NCBI GenBank assembly: GCA_015680905.1
Contig: CM027380.1
Location: forward strand, 14,216,001-14,280,000
Source of the DNA: Coptis chinensis
Lineage: Eukaryota; Streptophyta; Magnoliopsida; Ranunculales; Ranunculaceae
Direction of reading: 5' to 3'
DNA length: 64,000 nt
Shown here: positions 1 through 11,698 of the stretch, piece after piece
Layout of the letters: every line of letters begins with the position of its first letter
Position numbering within the stretch: the first letter of the stretch is position 1
Position numbers and translations under genes: made by a program
Notes under the pieces: generated by a model
What the model was told of the DNA's origin: nothing
Seen by the model: the letters and a program-made list of their open reading frames with translations, nothing else
The model's database searches: none

Positions 1-1413
1 CGAAGATATCATTCTTCAAGATTTCTTTCATAATTGCTTTTCGTTTCAGCTCGAATACCCGTGCAACTATTTCAGGCCGAAGTGTTGAAGTTTGGTGTTC
101 CTTGAGCGCATCTTTAATTTCCTGCCAATTAGGGTTTGCAGTCACCGTAAGAAAAATATCTGGGTGCTTATAGTGTCGGGTGATAGCCATTGAATCCTGA
201 AAAATCTCGTACATGTGCCTTGGACTTCCAACATGCGAGGAAGGCAAAATGAACCGTTGGCCAATTTGATCAGGACTTAATCCCTCAAGTGCAACATCTG
301 TCAAATACTTGTACACATCCGAACGGATGGTGTCTTGATTTAGTCTAATATATCGCAGACGGTTCTGTTCATATGCAGCCCAAGCATCAACCAAAAATTC
401 ATGCAACAATTTACACCCCAAATAAGATGGATGAGTACTCGTGGGTCGTTCAAACAAAGCGGTAGGCGTAATACAATAATTGGGTGAGTCTTGCATTGCT
501 TGGAGCATTTCTCTTGACGTCCCACAACTTTAAATCAGGTGACCAACCCAAATCCCCATAAGGAAACAGAAGAACATAATGCAAAGGCAAATAAGCGGGA
601 TGACATTCGCTTATCCGTTCCAACTCATGCCCTCCTCTCAAGCGAAGTACAATATCACGCATGACATCAACCTTACTCCCATCTCCAGGCAATATCACTG
701 CGATCTCATCAGTTGTCGGAAGATTGTACCTTCGTCTATCCGAACGCGGATCATAGTGTAGATGGACCGGAACATTGTTATTCTCAGAAGCATTTTCAAT
801 TAAAACCTCAAATGCTTGCTTATAGATATCACAAAACTTGTGGGTCTGCAGAAGAGTTTCTTGTATAGTTTTCAACACTTCCCTTGACAAATTCGGGTTG
901 CGATTGTGGCGGTGATCCAAAGCAGCTAGGGGATCATAAATATAAAGTTGCGAAAACTTAGGTTCCATCCCCGGATCAGGCAACAATGAACCGATTTGGT
1001 GCCGCAACTCCCCATGGACAGTGAATGAGGTTGGACCACGCCCATGTAACACACGATCGTTAAATTTGCAACCAAGACTGGTAAAGGCATTACACACATT
1101 GTATTGCCGAATCTGCTCACGGAATAATCTTGCACGTTTATTAGATCCTTCGAATAAAGATTTAAGTGCCGGAGGCAGTGGAGAAAGAAGCGGTAGCTTA
1201 ACTTTTCCTTGTAAACAGCAAGTTCCAAATAAAGGTCGGTTGCGCCTTGATTTCGATAACTGTTCATCTTTCCAATGAAGGGCCGAACAAAATGGACAAA
1301 GAACATCCATCTTTCCCAAAAAGTGACGGCGATTTGGAACTGGAAGCGCATGACCTCTATTAGAATTAAGAATTTCTTCTTCACTTTCGTCAAATCTAGT
1401 CATATCATGATCA
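1..1413 (-). pseudogene. Helitron helicase-like (Rep/Hel) protein, N-terminal portion, frameshifted and cut by the window edge
   Basis: The frame from 1403 to 450 encodes 317 residues typical of the N-terminal region of plant Helitron helicases. It includes cysteine pairs (CPFCSALHW, GTCCLQG), the segment FTVHGELRHQIGSLLP, and LHYVLLFPYGDLGW. The frame is lost near 450-530. The rest continues in another frame from about 450 to the window edge, with SHVGSPRHMYEIFQDSMAI and HYKHPDIFLTVTANPNWQEI, the conserved Helitron_like_N segment. A splice acceptor (tttgcag) at 1414-1420 opens this exon in frame. The rolling-circle tyrosines and the SF1/PIF1 helicase motifs would lie beyond position 1. The frameshift marks a non-autonomous, decaying copy. 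Confidence 0.85.
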
Positions 1414-1497
1414 CTGCAAAAATAGACCTATGATATATCACGTTTTACGATATGTTGAAACCTAACATAAGAGTGAGAATTTAAGCGCTTAACTTAC

Positions 1498-1557
1498 ATA
1501 GTGTTATCCTCACAACTTTGCATTGTTACATCTTTTGTGACTGGAGGCTGGCTTTCT
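1498..1557 (-). other. Predicted small exon of the Helitron gene
   Basis: The 60-bp stretch is bounded by an acceptor (ctcttacag) and a donor (gtaagt) on the minus strand. Joined to the exon starting at 1413 it keeps one open frame, ending ...MQSCEDNTI before DHDMTRFDES. This is a prediction from splice signals and frame only. Confidence 0.45.
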
Positions 1558-1736
1558 CTGTAAGAGATATCATACATTGATGAAGATGACCCAACTTAGA
1601 TGACGTTGACCTTGTCTTCTTAAAGGAATCGCAATGTAATCGGACATAACATCTTTTTTCTCTCGTCTCGATTTTGTTGTGCTATAGTCATTTGATCGTG
1701 ATTTAGAGGCACTTGCATTTCCCTTTCTCTTGAAGG

Positions 1737-2260
1737 CGTTGTGCAACAGATCTCCGATTAGGAGGTGCAATAGATCTTTGACTGGGAGGCACAACAGATA
1801 ACATATTGGGAACCGCAATAAAACTTCGATTAGGAGGCATAACATATAGCCTAGTGAGAACTGCAGTGGATCTTCGATTAGGAGGCACAACAGATAGCCT
1901 ATTGGGAGCTGCAGTAAATTTTCGATTAGGAGGCACAACAGATAGTCTATTGGGAGCTGCATTAGATCTTCGATTATGAGGCACAACCGATGGAGAAGGA
2001 GTAGATCTTCGATTATGAGGCACAACAGATGGAGAAGGAGTAGATCTTCGATTATGAGGCACAACAGATGGAGAAGGAGTAGATCTTCGATTATGAGGCA
2101 CAACCGATGGAGAAGGAGTATATCTTCGATTATGAGGCACATCAGATGGAGAAGGAGTAGATCTTCGATTAGGAGGCACATATACTAAATTGGGGGGCGT
2201 AGCATATCTTCGATGGGGAGGCACATATATCGGATTGGGAGGCGTAACAGGATGTCGTGT
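1737..2260 (-). repeat. Coding minisatellite of 39-48 bp units in the Helitron gene
   Basis: About a dozen tandem units. Near-identical 39-bp units lie at about 1960-2160 (13 residues, VVPHNRRSTPSPS) and longer 48-bp units at 1780-1960 (16 residues, SVVPPNRRSTAAPNRL type). Unit lengths are multiples of three, so the minus frame from 2308 to 1703 stays open (201 residues, Arg/Pro/Ser rich). A second minus frame (2181-1570) is also open and continues into a lysine-rich tail. The true frame or splice between the repeats and the helicase exon is unresolved. Such a basic, disordered N-terminal extension could bind nucleic acid, but that is inference. Confidence 0.8.
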
Positions 2261-2308
2261 TGTGGAATTGACTGTGTGAATTAACGACTCCTTTCCCCTC
2301 TCTTTCAT

Positions 2309-4190
2309 TTCTCCAGTTTGTGGTAATGAAGTCGCGACCTAAGATACACCCGTTAATATGTTGATATAGTTGTACTCGTAAATAACAAACAATCAATATA
2401 ATGATAGATATGTAATCGGACAAATATATATGTGTGAACAAATATATGTGTGTGATAGACAAAGTGAAATCACATATAATAGTATTTCATCTTTGTTGCA
2501 ATTAAGCTCTTGCACGCCTTTGAATTCGCTCTTTCACCATGATTGCCTAGGAAGGAAATTATGCAGAAAGTTAAATGGTATAATAATTGAAATGATGGTT
2601 TAATAAGGGGAGTTCTGAAAACAAAAGCGGGTGAAATATTATACCTGAAATATTGGTTTAGGAGATTTCTAACCAACTTATGTGAAACTCAAGAGAAGCT
2701 CATGAATATCCTCCTGAACAAAAAATCAAATTAAGTTCAAACAATGTTGTAATAGACTGATTGTTAGACAATATTCAAATGACATTTCGATTCCCGTAAA
2801 TAACAAACAATCAATATAATGATAGATATGTAACTGGACAAAAGCGGGTGAAATATTATACCTGGAATATTTTTGTGATGAATGAATTAGAAACAAAATT
2901 GAGTCGAAAGGGATTATGACTACTTACGTTAAAACCACACTAACCGGAGGTGTTTTTGGCACTTTTTGGTAGATTTCTTGATCATCTTGATGATATCATC
3001 GTGCCATTAAAAGAGAAAAAATATATTATGCTTTGCAATTTCCAAAGAGCAAATGCAAGTGCCAAAGAGTCGAACAGAGTGGTAGGACAATAAACCCTCA
3101 AATTCACCCAAAATTGGTCTTGCTGCGAGATTGACAATTGAAATTGAATTCTCTCAAAAATCCTAGTAGGCTCTCCAAGTGTTTACAATGCCAACCAATA
3201 TGAGGCACTAAAGGAATAAAAGAAGTGTGAATAAATTTAGACTGCAACCATCTAAAATGCTAAAGATTTTATTTCTATACTGACAACCTAAGCACCACAA
3301 AATGACATGAAAATTAGATAAAATTAAATGGAAAACAATAAGAATATATTATGTATTGATACTTTTATTTAGAACTAAACAAATATAGCTGGGGAAGACA
3401 ATAATGATATCAAGAATTAACATAACTTAACTTTGTCAACCATTTGTTTTGAATATGATCCCACGGCCTTGCCCAATGCATCAACACTGTTCGCTATTGG
3501 TCCATGGTGACTACGCACAAATTAGAATAACAACATTCAAAACAACAAATGCCTATGTACCTACTACCTATCTCATACGACTTACACGTACTTATTTGTA
3601 CGCCTATGTACCTACTACCTATCTCATACAACTTACACGTACTTATTTGTACGAAGACAATAATTTTGTTCAAGGGCATGGAATGAGTTCCTAATATCAC
3701 ATATATATAGCAGCATTAAAACGCAATGAACAAAACCACGTACATCAGTATACTTCAAAACACTAACTCCTAAGTAACCCATGAACCCTAAAACAAATCA
3801 AAATCAGCTCAAAATGCCCTAATTGAAAAGCTCCATTAGATACATTCACATAATTATATGCAAATTATTCAAAAGCCCAATCATAGCAAAGAAAAGCTCC
3901 ATTAGATACATTCACATTAATAGCATACCCTACCAATATTGAAGAATCTTATCAAAACTACAATCATGCGTACCCTACAAATTTATACGAAGAAACAATA
4001 GTAATACCCTACCAATATTATCTCAAGGAACCAAATCAATTAGAATACCCTACCACTATTATCTTAAGAGTACCCACAATGATTAACTCCGCCCCACTAC
4101 AATCAATTGTCTCCCATTCAAACACAACAGTCAACAGTGCTACGAAGACTTATGAAGGGTAGATCAAAACAACAAATGAAGGGGATTGAA
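2309..4190. other. Non-coding part of the Helitron with small duplications
   Basis: No convincing gene. A segment starting cgtaaataacaaacaatc at about 2378 recurs at about 2795. A segment containing agcgggtgaaatattatacc recurs at about 2628 and 2843. A block starting gaaaagctccattag recurs at about 3826 and 3892. Confidence 0.5.
3551..3652. repeat. 51-bp tandem duplication (two copies)
   Basis: The unit starting gcctatgtacctactacc at 3551 is repeated at 3602 with one visible mismatch. Each unit contains a gtac-rich stretch. No function is evident. Confidence 0.85.
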
Positions 4191-4640
4191 CCATCAAATT
4201 TCCCCAAGTTTGCCTCCTTAAGTAGGCTCTGTGTTTCTCAGTGGAACTTGGAGTGTTAAAAAAATCGAATTGGAGAAAAAAATCATTGAATTGGGTATGT
4301 ACCTCGAGTAGATTTGTAAGTAGCGGTCTCTAAACAAAACTCTAACAATAACCACCGGAGTCGGGGCTTTTTGGGCTCGAACCGCGAGTAGATTTGTTGA
4401 AGGTAAAACCATCAAATTTCCCCAAGTTTGCCTCCTTAAGTAGGCTCTGTGTTTCTCAAGTGGAACTTGGAGTGTTAAAAGAATCGACCTCGAGTAGATT
4501 TGTTGAAGGTAAAGTAGCGGTCTCTAAACAAAACTCTAACAATAACCACCGAAAGTCGGGGCTTTTTTGGGCTCGAACCCATGAGTAGATTTGTTGAAGG
4601 TAAAGTAACGGTCTTAAACAAAACTCTAACAATAACCCGC
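4191..4640. repeat. Overlapping direct repeats of about 220 and 95 bp near the Helitron 5' end
   Basis: A block starting catcaaatttccccaagt occurs at about 4194 and 4411. A second block (gtagcggtctctaaacaaaa... to ...gagtagatttgttgaagg) occurs from about 4320, 4513 and 4600. The copies differ by small indels, which suggests stepwise tandem duplication in the subterminal region. Confidence 0.7.
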
Positions 4641-4781
4641 GACACGGAATGAAGAAAAACCCAACAACACCAAGTGAGTTTACAGCTGACCGATTCGATG
4701 GTGCTATAAACCGATCTTGACCGTCCTTTGTTTATTATTTTTGTCTGTGAAGCCAAATAAAACCTTAGCTTATTATATAGA

Positions 4782-5135
4782 TAATTTATGATATTACAAA
4801 TAGTTTAACAACTTCCATGACCCTTAACCAAAACTATTATGTTTCTTCTTTATATATATTATTTCTTCCTTTAAAATGATAATATAATTATTTGTCTATG
4901 TATTTCAATTTAAAATATAATTTTAGTGAGGTTTGAGTACAAGGAAGAACAAATTCGAACTCTCGATGTACTTGAGTTCATTAGATTGTGGATGTGCATT
5001 TTAAATTTTGGACTTATCTGGGATTATTACTTAGATTGGTTGGACTTTGAGTTTGTAGATTATTATACATTTTTGTAATATAAATGAGTTTTAAAACTGA
5101 TGTAGTAAAAAAAAAAAAATATATATATATATATA
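4782..5135. other. AT-rich intergenic stretch with an A/TA microsatellite
   Basis: No coding potential seen. It ends in a run of A followed by TA repeats (about 5107-5135), directly abutting the GC-rich element at 5136. Confidence 0.6.
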
Positions 5136-5318
5136 GGCCCGGCCCTAAAGCCTTTAAAGAGGGCTTAGGGTAGGATAAGGGTTTGAGGTTTAGACTTGTG
5201 ACCCGGCCCGACCCAACCCTATGTTGATTTTAGGGCCGGGTTAGCCCGGCCCTAATATTTGAAGAGCTTTAAATGTTTAGGGCCGGGCTAGCCCGACCCG
5301 GCCCATTGCCCACCCCTA
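5136..5318 (-). mobile_element. Truncated hAT-type MITE end with CCGGCCC palindromes
   Basis: The minus strand begins TAGGGGTGGGCAATGGGCC at 5318, a terminus type common in plant hAT MITEs. It continues with repeated GGGCCGGG/CCCGGCCC subterminal motifs that can fold on each other (for example 5242-5261 and 5281-5304). The opposite TAGGGGTG terminus is missing at the left, where the sequence runs into a TA microsatellite, so this is a truncated copy. Confidence 0.6.
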
Positions 5319-5600
5319 AATGTGTACCATAATCGATTTTTCGGGTACATTATAAAAAGAAAAAAAATAAAGGAAAAGAACCTCGAGTTATAGACATCAG
5401 CTTCACACAGTAGCATGAAATAGAGGACTTCACTGACCGGGACAAAATGCTTGCTTGCCCAGCTAGACACTAACGGCATAACTTAATTACTGCAATCGAG
5501 ATTAGTTCGGACTTAGTTGAAGTGCGGAACTACATTTTGAAATCAGCCTTTGGTACATGGATGATGGATACTAATCTTATACATACATTTTGTTTGATTT

Positions 5601-8600
5601 TTAACCGGAACTTGGGGGCCCTTCTAGGCGGATATAGTCGTACATTATTTCCTGCCAAGAAGTTTGTGCTCGGGGTTGAGTTAGATATATGGTATTCTTT
5701 CCTTCCCCAAGTTGAGCTCCCGGTATATCTGCATTGAACAACCAGTATAGCCCATGGATCCCGTGCCTTGCAATCGAGTTGTCTTTACCTATAAGCCCTG
5801 AAGAGAAGAGAGGGGGGTTTGCTTTTGGGTCGTTGACTCGAACCTGGAACAATGACACACTGAAATCAGATTTATAATGCAAGTGAAATTCGAGGGCTAC
5901 TTATGACTAGACCTATAGCCTACACAATTTTTGTGTAATTTCCAAACAATGCGAGGGAAGCAAACAGCAATTTTGATAAACATACTTGCAATTCAGCCAC
6001 AGTTGCGGATGCAAGTGCTACTCGCAATTTGTATGTTTGGTTCTGTTCGACCTTGTCAAGATTGAAAACAATCTGCCAAGTAGTTGCTTGAAATGCTTTA
6101 CCTTCTTTCCTCCTGCATTATAAGTTAATAGTCACAATTTAAATAAATGAAGTGCACGCTTCCTTCATCTTGATCAAGCAATCAACTGCACCAAAAGAAG
6201 CGAAACAAACATTGCAGGATATAGAAGTGACCGTGTTGAAAGACCAGTACCGTTGATGCAAAACATTGCAGGAATGACTTGTACATACCTGTTTACCTGC
6301 GCAAAGAACCAGTCTTTACGATAGTCGCTAACACCCACCGTGTAGACAAGATCATTATCAGGATATAATTCCGCATATCTCTCCCACAGTCCGTATTGCC
6401 TAAACCTTCATATCAGCATAAGTGCAAGGTTATGGTTCAGTGAGAATAATAATACTTGAGAAAAACCATTCCATGCCATTTGCAACAAGATTAAGTACAG
6501 TAATGTGGTTTGTAATTCACAAAAAAAATTATTTATAAATCTGAAAGTACAGTACAGAACAAATCTGTTTTTTGTACATATTATGGGATTACACGAGAAC
6601 TTTGATTACCTGTCTGGGTGATCGACAAAAAGTTTGTTGATGTATTTGGGATTAGGATCAGGAACATAGAATTCTGCTGCAGAGCGATCTGGAATGCCTA
6701 TTTCCCACAATGTAGGACCATTTCTTGGAGGTTCATAAGCAATATCACCTAAATCAATATCACATCCTGCTTGTACATGCATGTAGAAATTAGTGTAAGA
6801 ACTAACTAAGCAAATAATGGAATTACCAACAAGTTATGCCATGGCACAGACTTTTTGGATACAGATTAAGACGAACCTGGGGTGATACTAATATTAACGT
6901 CATACTTATAGTCTCCAATAAAACCAGGTACCCATGCATAAAGAATATAATCTCCTGGTCGAACATCACTAATGGCGAAATTCCCATCAGAGTCGGCTCT
7001 CATCCAAAACTGGTAACCCTGAAAGTAATATCGATCATACGTCAGGGTTAAAGTTGTTTAGAACCTACTTCGGACGGATTGTTTTCCAAAACGGGGATCA
7101 AGTGATCACAGGTCTCGAATGTGGAAAGTCCTTTTCAGATCAGCAACAATGGAAAGCAGCGATGTATATGTTCTCAATGCAAAATGGTAAGCTTTTCGTT
7201 GACATGGTTGGTGTGAAAATGGACTGTCTACTTTTGGACGATGCAACATCACTGATCCATGTTTTTCATTTTAAGATAGATATTGCAGTGGGCTACACAA
7301 ATGGTTACTAATGCGCACCTTGGATTCTCTTTGCCACGATCCAGCATCTCCAGGCAGAGCCAATCCAACATAAGCAGAATCCGCCGATATGTAATCTTCT
7401 TCAATGTACCTAAACCCATAAAATGTTTTTCAAAACTTCTTGAGAACTTTGAAGTTAGAATATAATGAAATTTAAAATCACATATGGAACGAGAGTGATC
7501 GTACTTGTCTTTGACTAATAATGTACCACTAACTGAACCTCTTTGATCTGAAGAAGGAAAATCTTCTGAAGCTGGGAAAGTATATGGCCAACTCTCTACT
7601 TCTATTAACATCTGCAGAAACGATTAGAAGTGAGTTTTGTTCACATTGGCAGCAGAATGTAGAGGACTATAGTGCCACATGCCATATAACAGATCGTTAG
7701 TAGTTGAGAATATAGCAAACCTGCGCTTTTGCATCCTCCCAAAGTGAAAGTGGATCGTCGCCATCCATTGCCGAGTTGAGATATATAAAAACAGGCCCAA
7801 ACACTTTTTTCCAAGGTTCTTTGTCTTGGATTTTAGGTACTAAATCTTCTCCTGAATAATGGGCACTCACAAACATCTGAACAACATCATATACTTCATC
7901 ACACTACTAAAACTGCAGGAACCATATCGAGGAAGAAACGATAGATGTTTACTTACAGCAAGTGTAGTTGGACCAACATGGGAAGTGAGATTCTGCTTGA
8001 CAGGGCCACCAGTTCTGAATTCATCACTTGGTGTGATCTTCCAAAATCCAACTGGTGGATCAGAGCATATCCATCCATGGACCCTATTGTCTTTGTTCTC
8101 GCAAGAGTACTGGTATTTATCATCCACCTGTTCAACGTAATAGCTAGAAACTAGGAATTGCATATGGTAAAGAAAAGGATAAGAACTATGAAATACATCA
8201 GGTCTCATTGCTTAAGCCACTGAACTTATAATGGTTTTTTAGATGTGCAGACGTAGGATGATTTCTCATGTATATTGAGACCATTTGGAATACAACGGTT
8301 CAGGCATTCATAAATGAGCCTCAATTATATTCCATCTGGTCTGCTTGACCAAGTATGAAATAAAAAGTTGTAAACAATTTGGGTAGATATGCCAGAAAAA
8401 GAGTACCTCTCCTTTAAGGTCAGGATTGATGGGATTAGTCAAGAGAACAGCTTCAGGGTACGCAAGTGGTTCACCACGCCCTGGTAAACGGTCGTCTGGC
8501 ATGGGCATTATTCTCTGCCTGTTATCTGCCATGGCCATGTAATGGAACCTATCCATTTTAAACAATACTGCAATTTCATCATACAAGTTTCCAAGATTGG

Positions 8601-10036
8601 GGCCCTTAAATCAAAGAGTAAAACATTCCCGACTTTAGAACACTTTGTTCCTTATCTTGCCAATTTTCGATGAAGAGAATACAATATTCCTATTTTGCCC
8701 AATTTTGTTTGCAATGAAATGGCTGAACCCGAGACCATTCATCGTGCTTATGAACGATCCGTTTTAACACTGTTCAAGCGTCAAGCATGTTTTTGGGAAC
8801 CCACACAAGCTCGTACATCTTGTGGAAATGCTTTTAAGTGTTAAAATGGCTCGAGTAAGGTTACTACTACCCTGCACCAATAGAGTAAGGTAATAAGGCA
8901 GGTAAAGACGTACTTGTCTTTTCGAAGCTTGAAAGCAATTCTTGTTTCATCCATGTGAAAACCAGGCCAGTCTTGCAAGTGATCGTAAATGGCATACGAG
9001 TAGAAGCCAGAGGTACCACGCAGCATTATAAACCTGCATTTCGACCAATGTTATACAGACAATTAGTAGACCCCTTAATAGTTTTGAGTTCATTGCAATA
9101 ACATGAGAAGGCTTCAGACATGTGGAAGGACCTTTTGTCTATGTTTAAGGGTACTTGTTTGCCCTTTAAAGAGGGATCCCATAATCTTGTGAATGAAATC
9201 TCCACCTGATCCTCATTTTCCTCTATAACCTTAAACGCCGTACCTTTTATCCTGCATGAATGTCGAGTAGTTCTAATTCTCATCTGATAATCCAAATGAA
9301 GTAGTTGTTAAAGCCTTACACATCAAATCTCCCTGTCGTTCCAGTACTTTCAGGATCGCTCCAGACAAGGTCCCAGTAACTACAGTGTATAAAAAGTAAG
9401 ATTAATCAAAAACTTTAAAATTGTCAAAATTTCATGCTATTGTAGCGTTATATTTCACGATATAAGTCTGAGCTTGGTTATGTTCTTGAGATACTTCCAC
9501 TGAAATTGGGGGGAATCCCTGACCTCTTATCAACATGCACTCCACCTTCATCCTCTCTAATTTACACGAATACCTATCTATTGAAGTCCTGTGTTACTGT
9601 AACATTGCAAATGTTCTGTTGGAGAACATTTTTTCTTTGTTGGAGGACAAATTCTAATTAGAGATTAAGAAACTACGTACCCTCTATTAACTTCCTCATT
9701 ACGAACTTCTAGTAGATTATCAATGCCATTGAATCGTATACCAGTAACAATTCCATCTGGATTCGATAATGTTACTTGGACAAGACCATTATCCAACATC
9801 ACCTGCAAAAAATTGTACTACATGAAACGCATATCAAATGCAGCATTTAAACAATTGAGCATTATCAAATGCATTTTAAACATATTGGATTAGTCTTTCG
9901 TAAAGTGCACGTGATTAAAATTTCAAGAGGTAAAATTGAAAAAAAAAAAAAAAAAAAAAAAATCAGCAATGGAGAAACAGAGAAACAAAAATACATGTCC
10001 ATCTTGTGTTTGCAGCGTAACCCCCACAGGCGCCAT
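5601..10036 (-). CDS. Rhamnogalacturonate lyase (PL4 family), 15 exons, 638 aa
   Basis: Cleaves the rhamnogalacturonan I backbone of pectin by beta-elimination; plant members act on the cell wall. Predicted exons (minus): 10036-9995, 9802-9681, 9379-9320, 9251-9132, 9033-8914, 8548-8407, 8127-7957, 7876-7721, 7611-7505, 7409-7319, 7018-6877, 6766-6610, 6405-6289, 6112-5986, 5843-5601. All introns are GT-AG and the frame is continuous (1917 nt with stop). Domain order is as in the family: N-terminal lyase domain (QVTLSNPDGIVTGI, YWDLVWSDPESTG, GFYSYAIYDHLQDWPGFHMD, KFHYMAMADNRQRIMP), a fibronectin III-like middle domain, and a C-terminal carbohydrate-binding-like domain (YDYIRLEGPPSSG at the end). 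Length fits plant homologues. The start ATG at 10036 (MAPVGVTLQTQDGH) was chosen because the first exon splices in phase to VMLDNGLVQ. No obvious signal peptide is present. No break was found, so it is probably functional. Confidence 0.92.
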
Positions 10037-10586
10037 CCCTTTTACGCCTTCTATGTCTATATTCTGCTTGTTTGAGATGATAAATTTGAAAATATAAATA
10101 GGCCATGTCTGATGTCTCACCTACTTAATCAAATCCGAAATGAATAGGTCTATGAAAAATTCTGACTGCACGCTTCTTTCCTTGCAGTGGAGATCAAGCA
10201 TCTCTTTAGACTTTATGTTTCTCATCCCTTTTTCTGTATAAAATAATAAAGTTTATACATTCTGCGTGAACAGTTGTAACAATCGGAGAGGATTGTTTCA
10301 TGACTTTAAAGCCAAAGAATTCCTAACGTAGCCGCAATTCATCCTCCACTACTGCGCTGTGAACCAATATTTCCGTGTAAGGTTCGTTAGGCTGCCCATG
10401 ATTTTGATTACCGACTACCGAGCAAACTTAAATTATTTTACGTTATCTAAATCCTTGTTCTGTTCTGCTCAGTAGGTCTTTAGGGTATTAGCCTATAGGG
10501 ACTCTTCAATTCTCAATTTTGCTCCACAGTTTTCCTTCAGTACAACAATATCGGCCACAAATGAAGTTATACTTTGTCAAAAATAG
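10037..10586. other. Upstream region of the lyase gene
   Basis: Presumed promoter and 5' UTR of the divergent-free lyase gene (minus strand). No further gene seen and no clear TATA box chosen. Confidence 0.4.
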
Positions 10587-11123
10587 GAGTGATTTTTTTC
10601 TCCCAGCGTTGGTTTCTCCAAGTACTCCGAGGGAATTATCAGCCACACACACATTTTTTTTTTCTACAAAAAAAGGGTAGGTACACTCGCACAAAATCCT
10701 CAAAATTTCCAATTTTACTAGTTTGTCCCTCAGTCATAATTACAAAGGAAATTAAAAAGAAACAGAAACAAAACAAAAAATAGGAATCAAAATATGAAAA
10801 AACACGATGGATGTATTAAGAACAAACTAACAAGAAAATGATATTATTGTTATTAATACGTTTTTTCGGGAAGAAAATAAAAAAGAAATACACACATTTG
10901 TTGGTTTATTCTACTTTATATATATTTTTTTATTTCTTTTTTATTTATTTTATTTATTTTTTTTTATTTCCTTTATGAAGGACAAACTAGTAAATTAGAA
11001 ATTTTGAAGATTTTGTGATGGTTGTAATTTTCCACTTTTTTGTGGAAAAGATGAGACGTGTATACGGCTTACAATTCTCTTGGAGCGATTGGAGGAACCA
11101 ACGCTGGGAGCAAAAAATCACTC
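10587..11123. repeat. Inverted repeat with arms of about 170 bp (fold-back element or MITE)
   Basis: The left arm (about 10587-10765, plus) and right arm (about 10958-11123, minus) both read gagtgattttttNctcccag, then gcgttggttNctccaa, and both end at tttactagtttgtccNt plus a short A-rich part. The arms differ by scattered substitutions and short indels. The AT-rich spacer is about 190 bp. Short ORFs on opposite strands give similar peptides only because of this symmetry. No target duplication was identified. Confidence 0.8.
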
Positions 11124-11698
11124 GAAAAATAGCAAAATTTACAAAAGTTTGACAAGAAATTTCGTTGAGCATTAATTATCAAAATGCCTAAAAATGCACG
11201 ATATTGCGTAGAGCATTTCGGTGTTTGACTCGTAGGAAATTCTGAAATATCAAAATTGTTGAAATTATATTTGCATCCGCGGTTGGCGCGCTCTCTCTGT
11301 CTCTCTGGCAGTCTGGCCTAAAAAAAATCTTGATCGAAACTCTAACCCTAGAAATCTTCGGTCAGAACAAACGAGTAAGAATGTTTCCTATCTCCTCTTT
11401 CATTCCATTTTTTTTGTTATATTTTGCCTTTCGATATTTATTTTGCGAATATGCTATTTATTAGTGTCTAGAGAAGTAGAGATTGTCATCCAAGGGAGTG
11501 CATGCTAAAAAACATAAGAAAGAACACGAAAAAATTACATGGACAATTTTCATCATTCATATGTAACGATAATGAAACAATACCATTGACAAAACAACAA
11601 AAAATTAGATGAACAAAATGAGCATAAGATGAATAAATATACAAATTCACTCTATTTTTTTCTCTCTCCACAATAATAACAAAAACATTTTTACATTT
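11124..11698. other. Intergenic, 3' flank of lectin kinase 1
   Basis: AT-rich, with a short CT-rich microsatellite at about 11290-11308. No gene seen. Confidence 0.4.

Larger units (their letters stand above)
1..4781 (-). mobile_element. Helitron, 5' part; 3' part lies outside the window
   Basis: Rolling-circle DNA transposon read on the minus strand. The proposed 5' terminus is at 4781: the minus strand there reads A then TCTATATAATAAGC. This matches the plant Helitron 5' consensus (TC start, AT-rich TCTATA-type end) and the expected A on the host side. Downstream on the same strand lie non-coding sequence with short duplications (4640-2470), a tandem-repeat coding region (2308-1740), a small exon (1557-1498) and the helicase-like ORF (1413-1). 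The 3' hairpin and CTRR end would be left of position 1. The terminus rests on a short motif, so it is less certain than the coding part. Confidence 0.6.
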
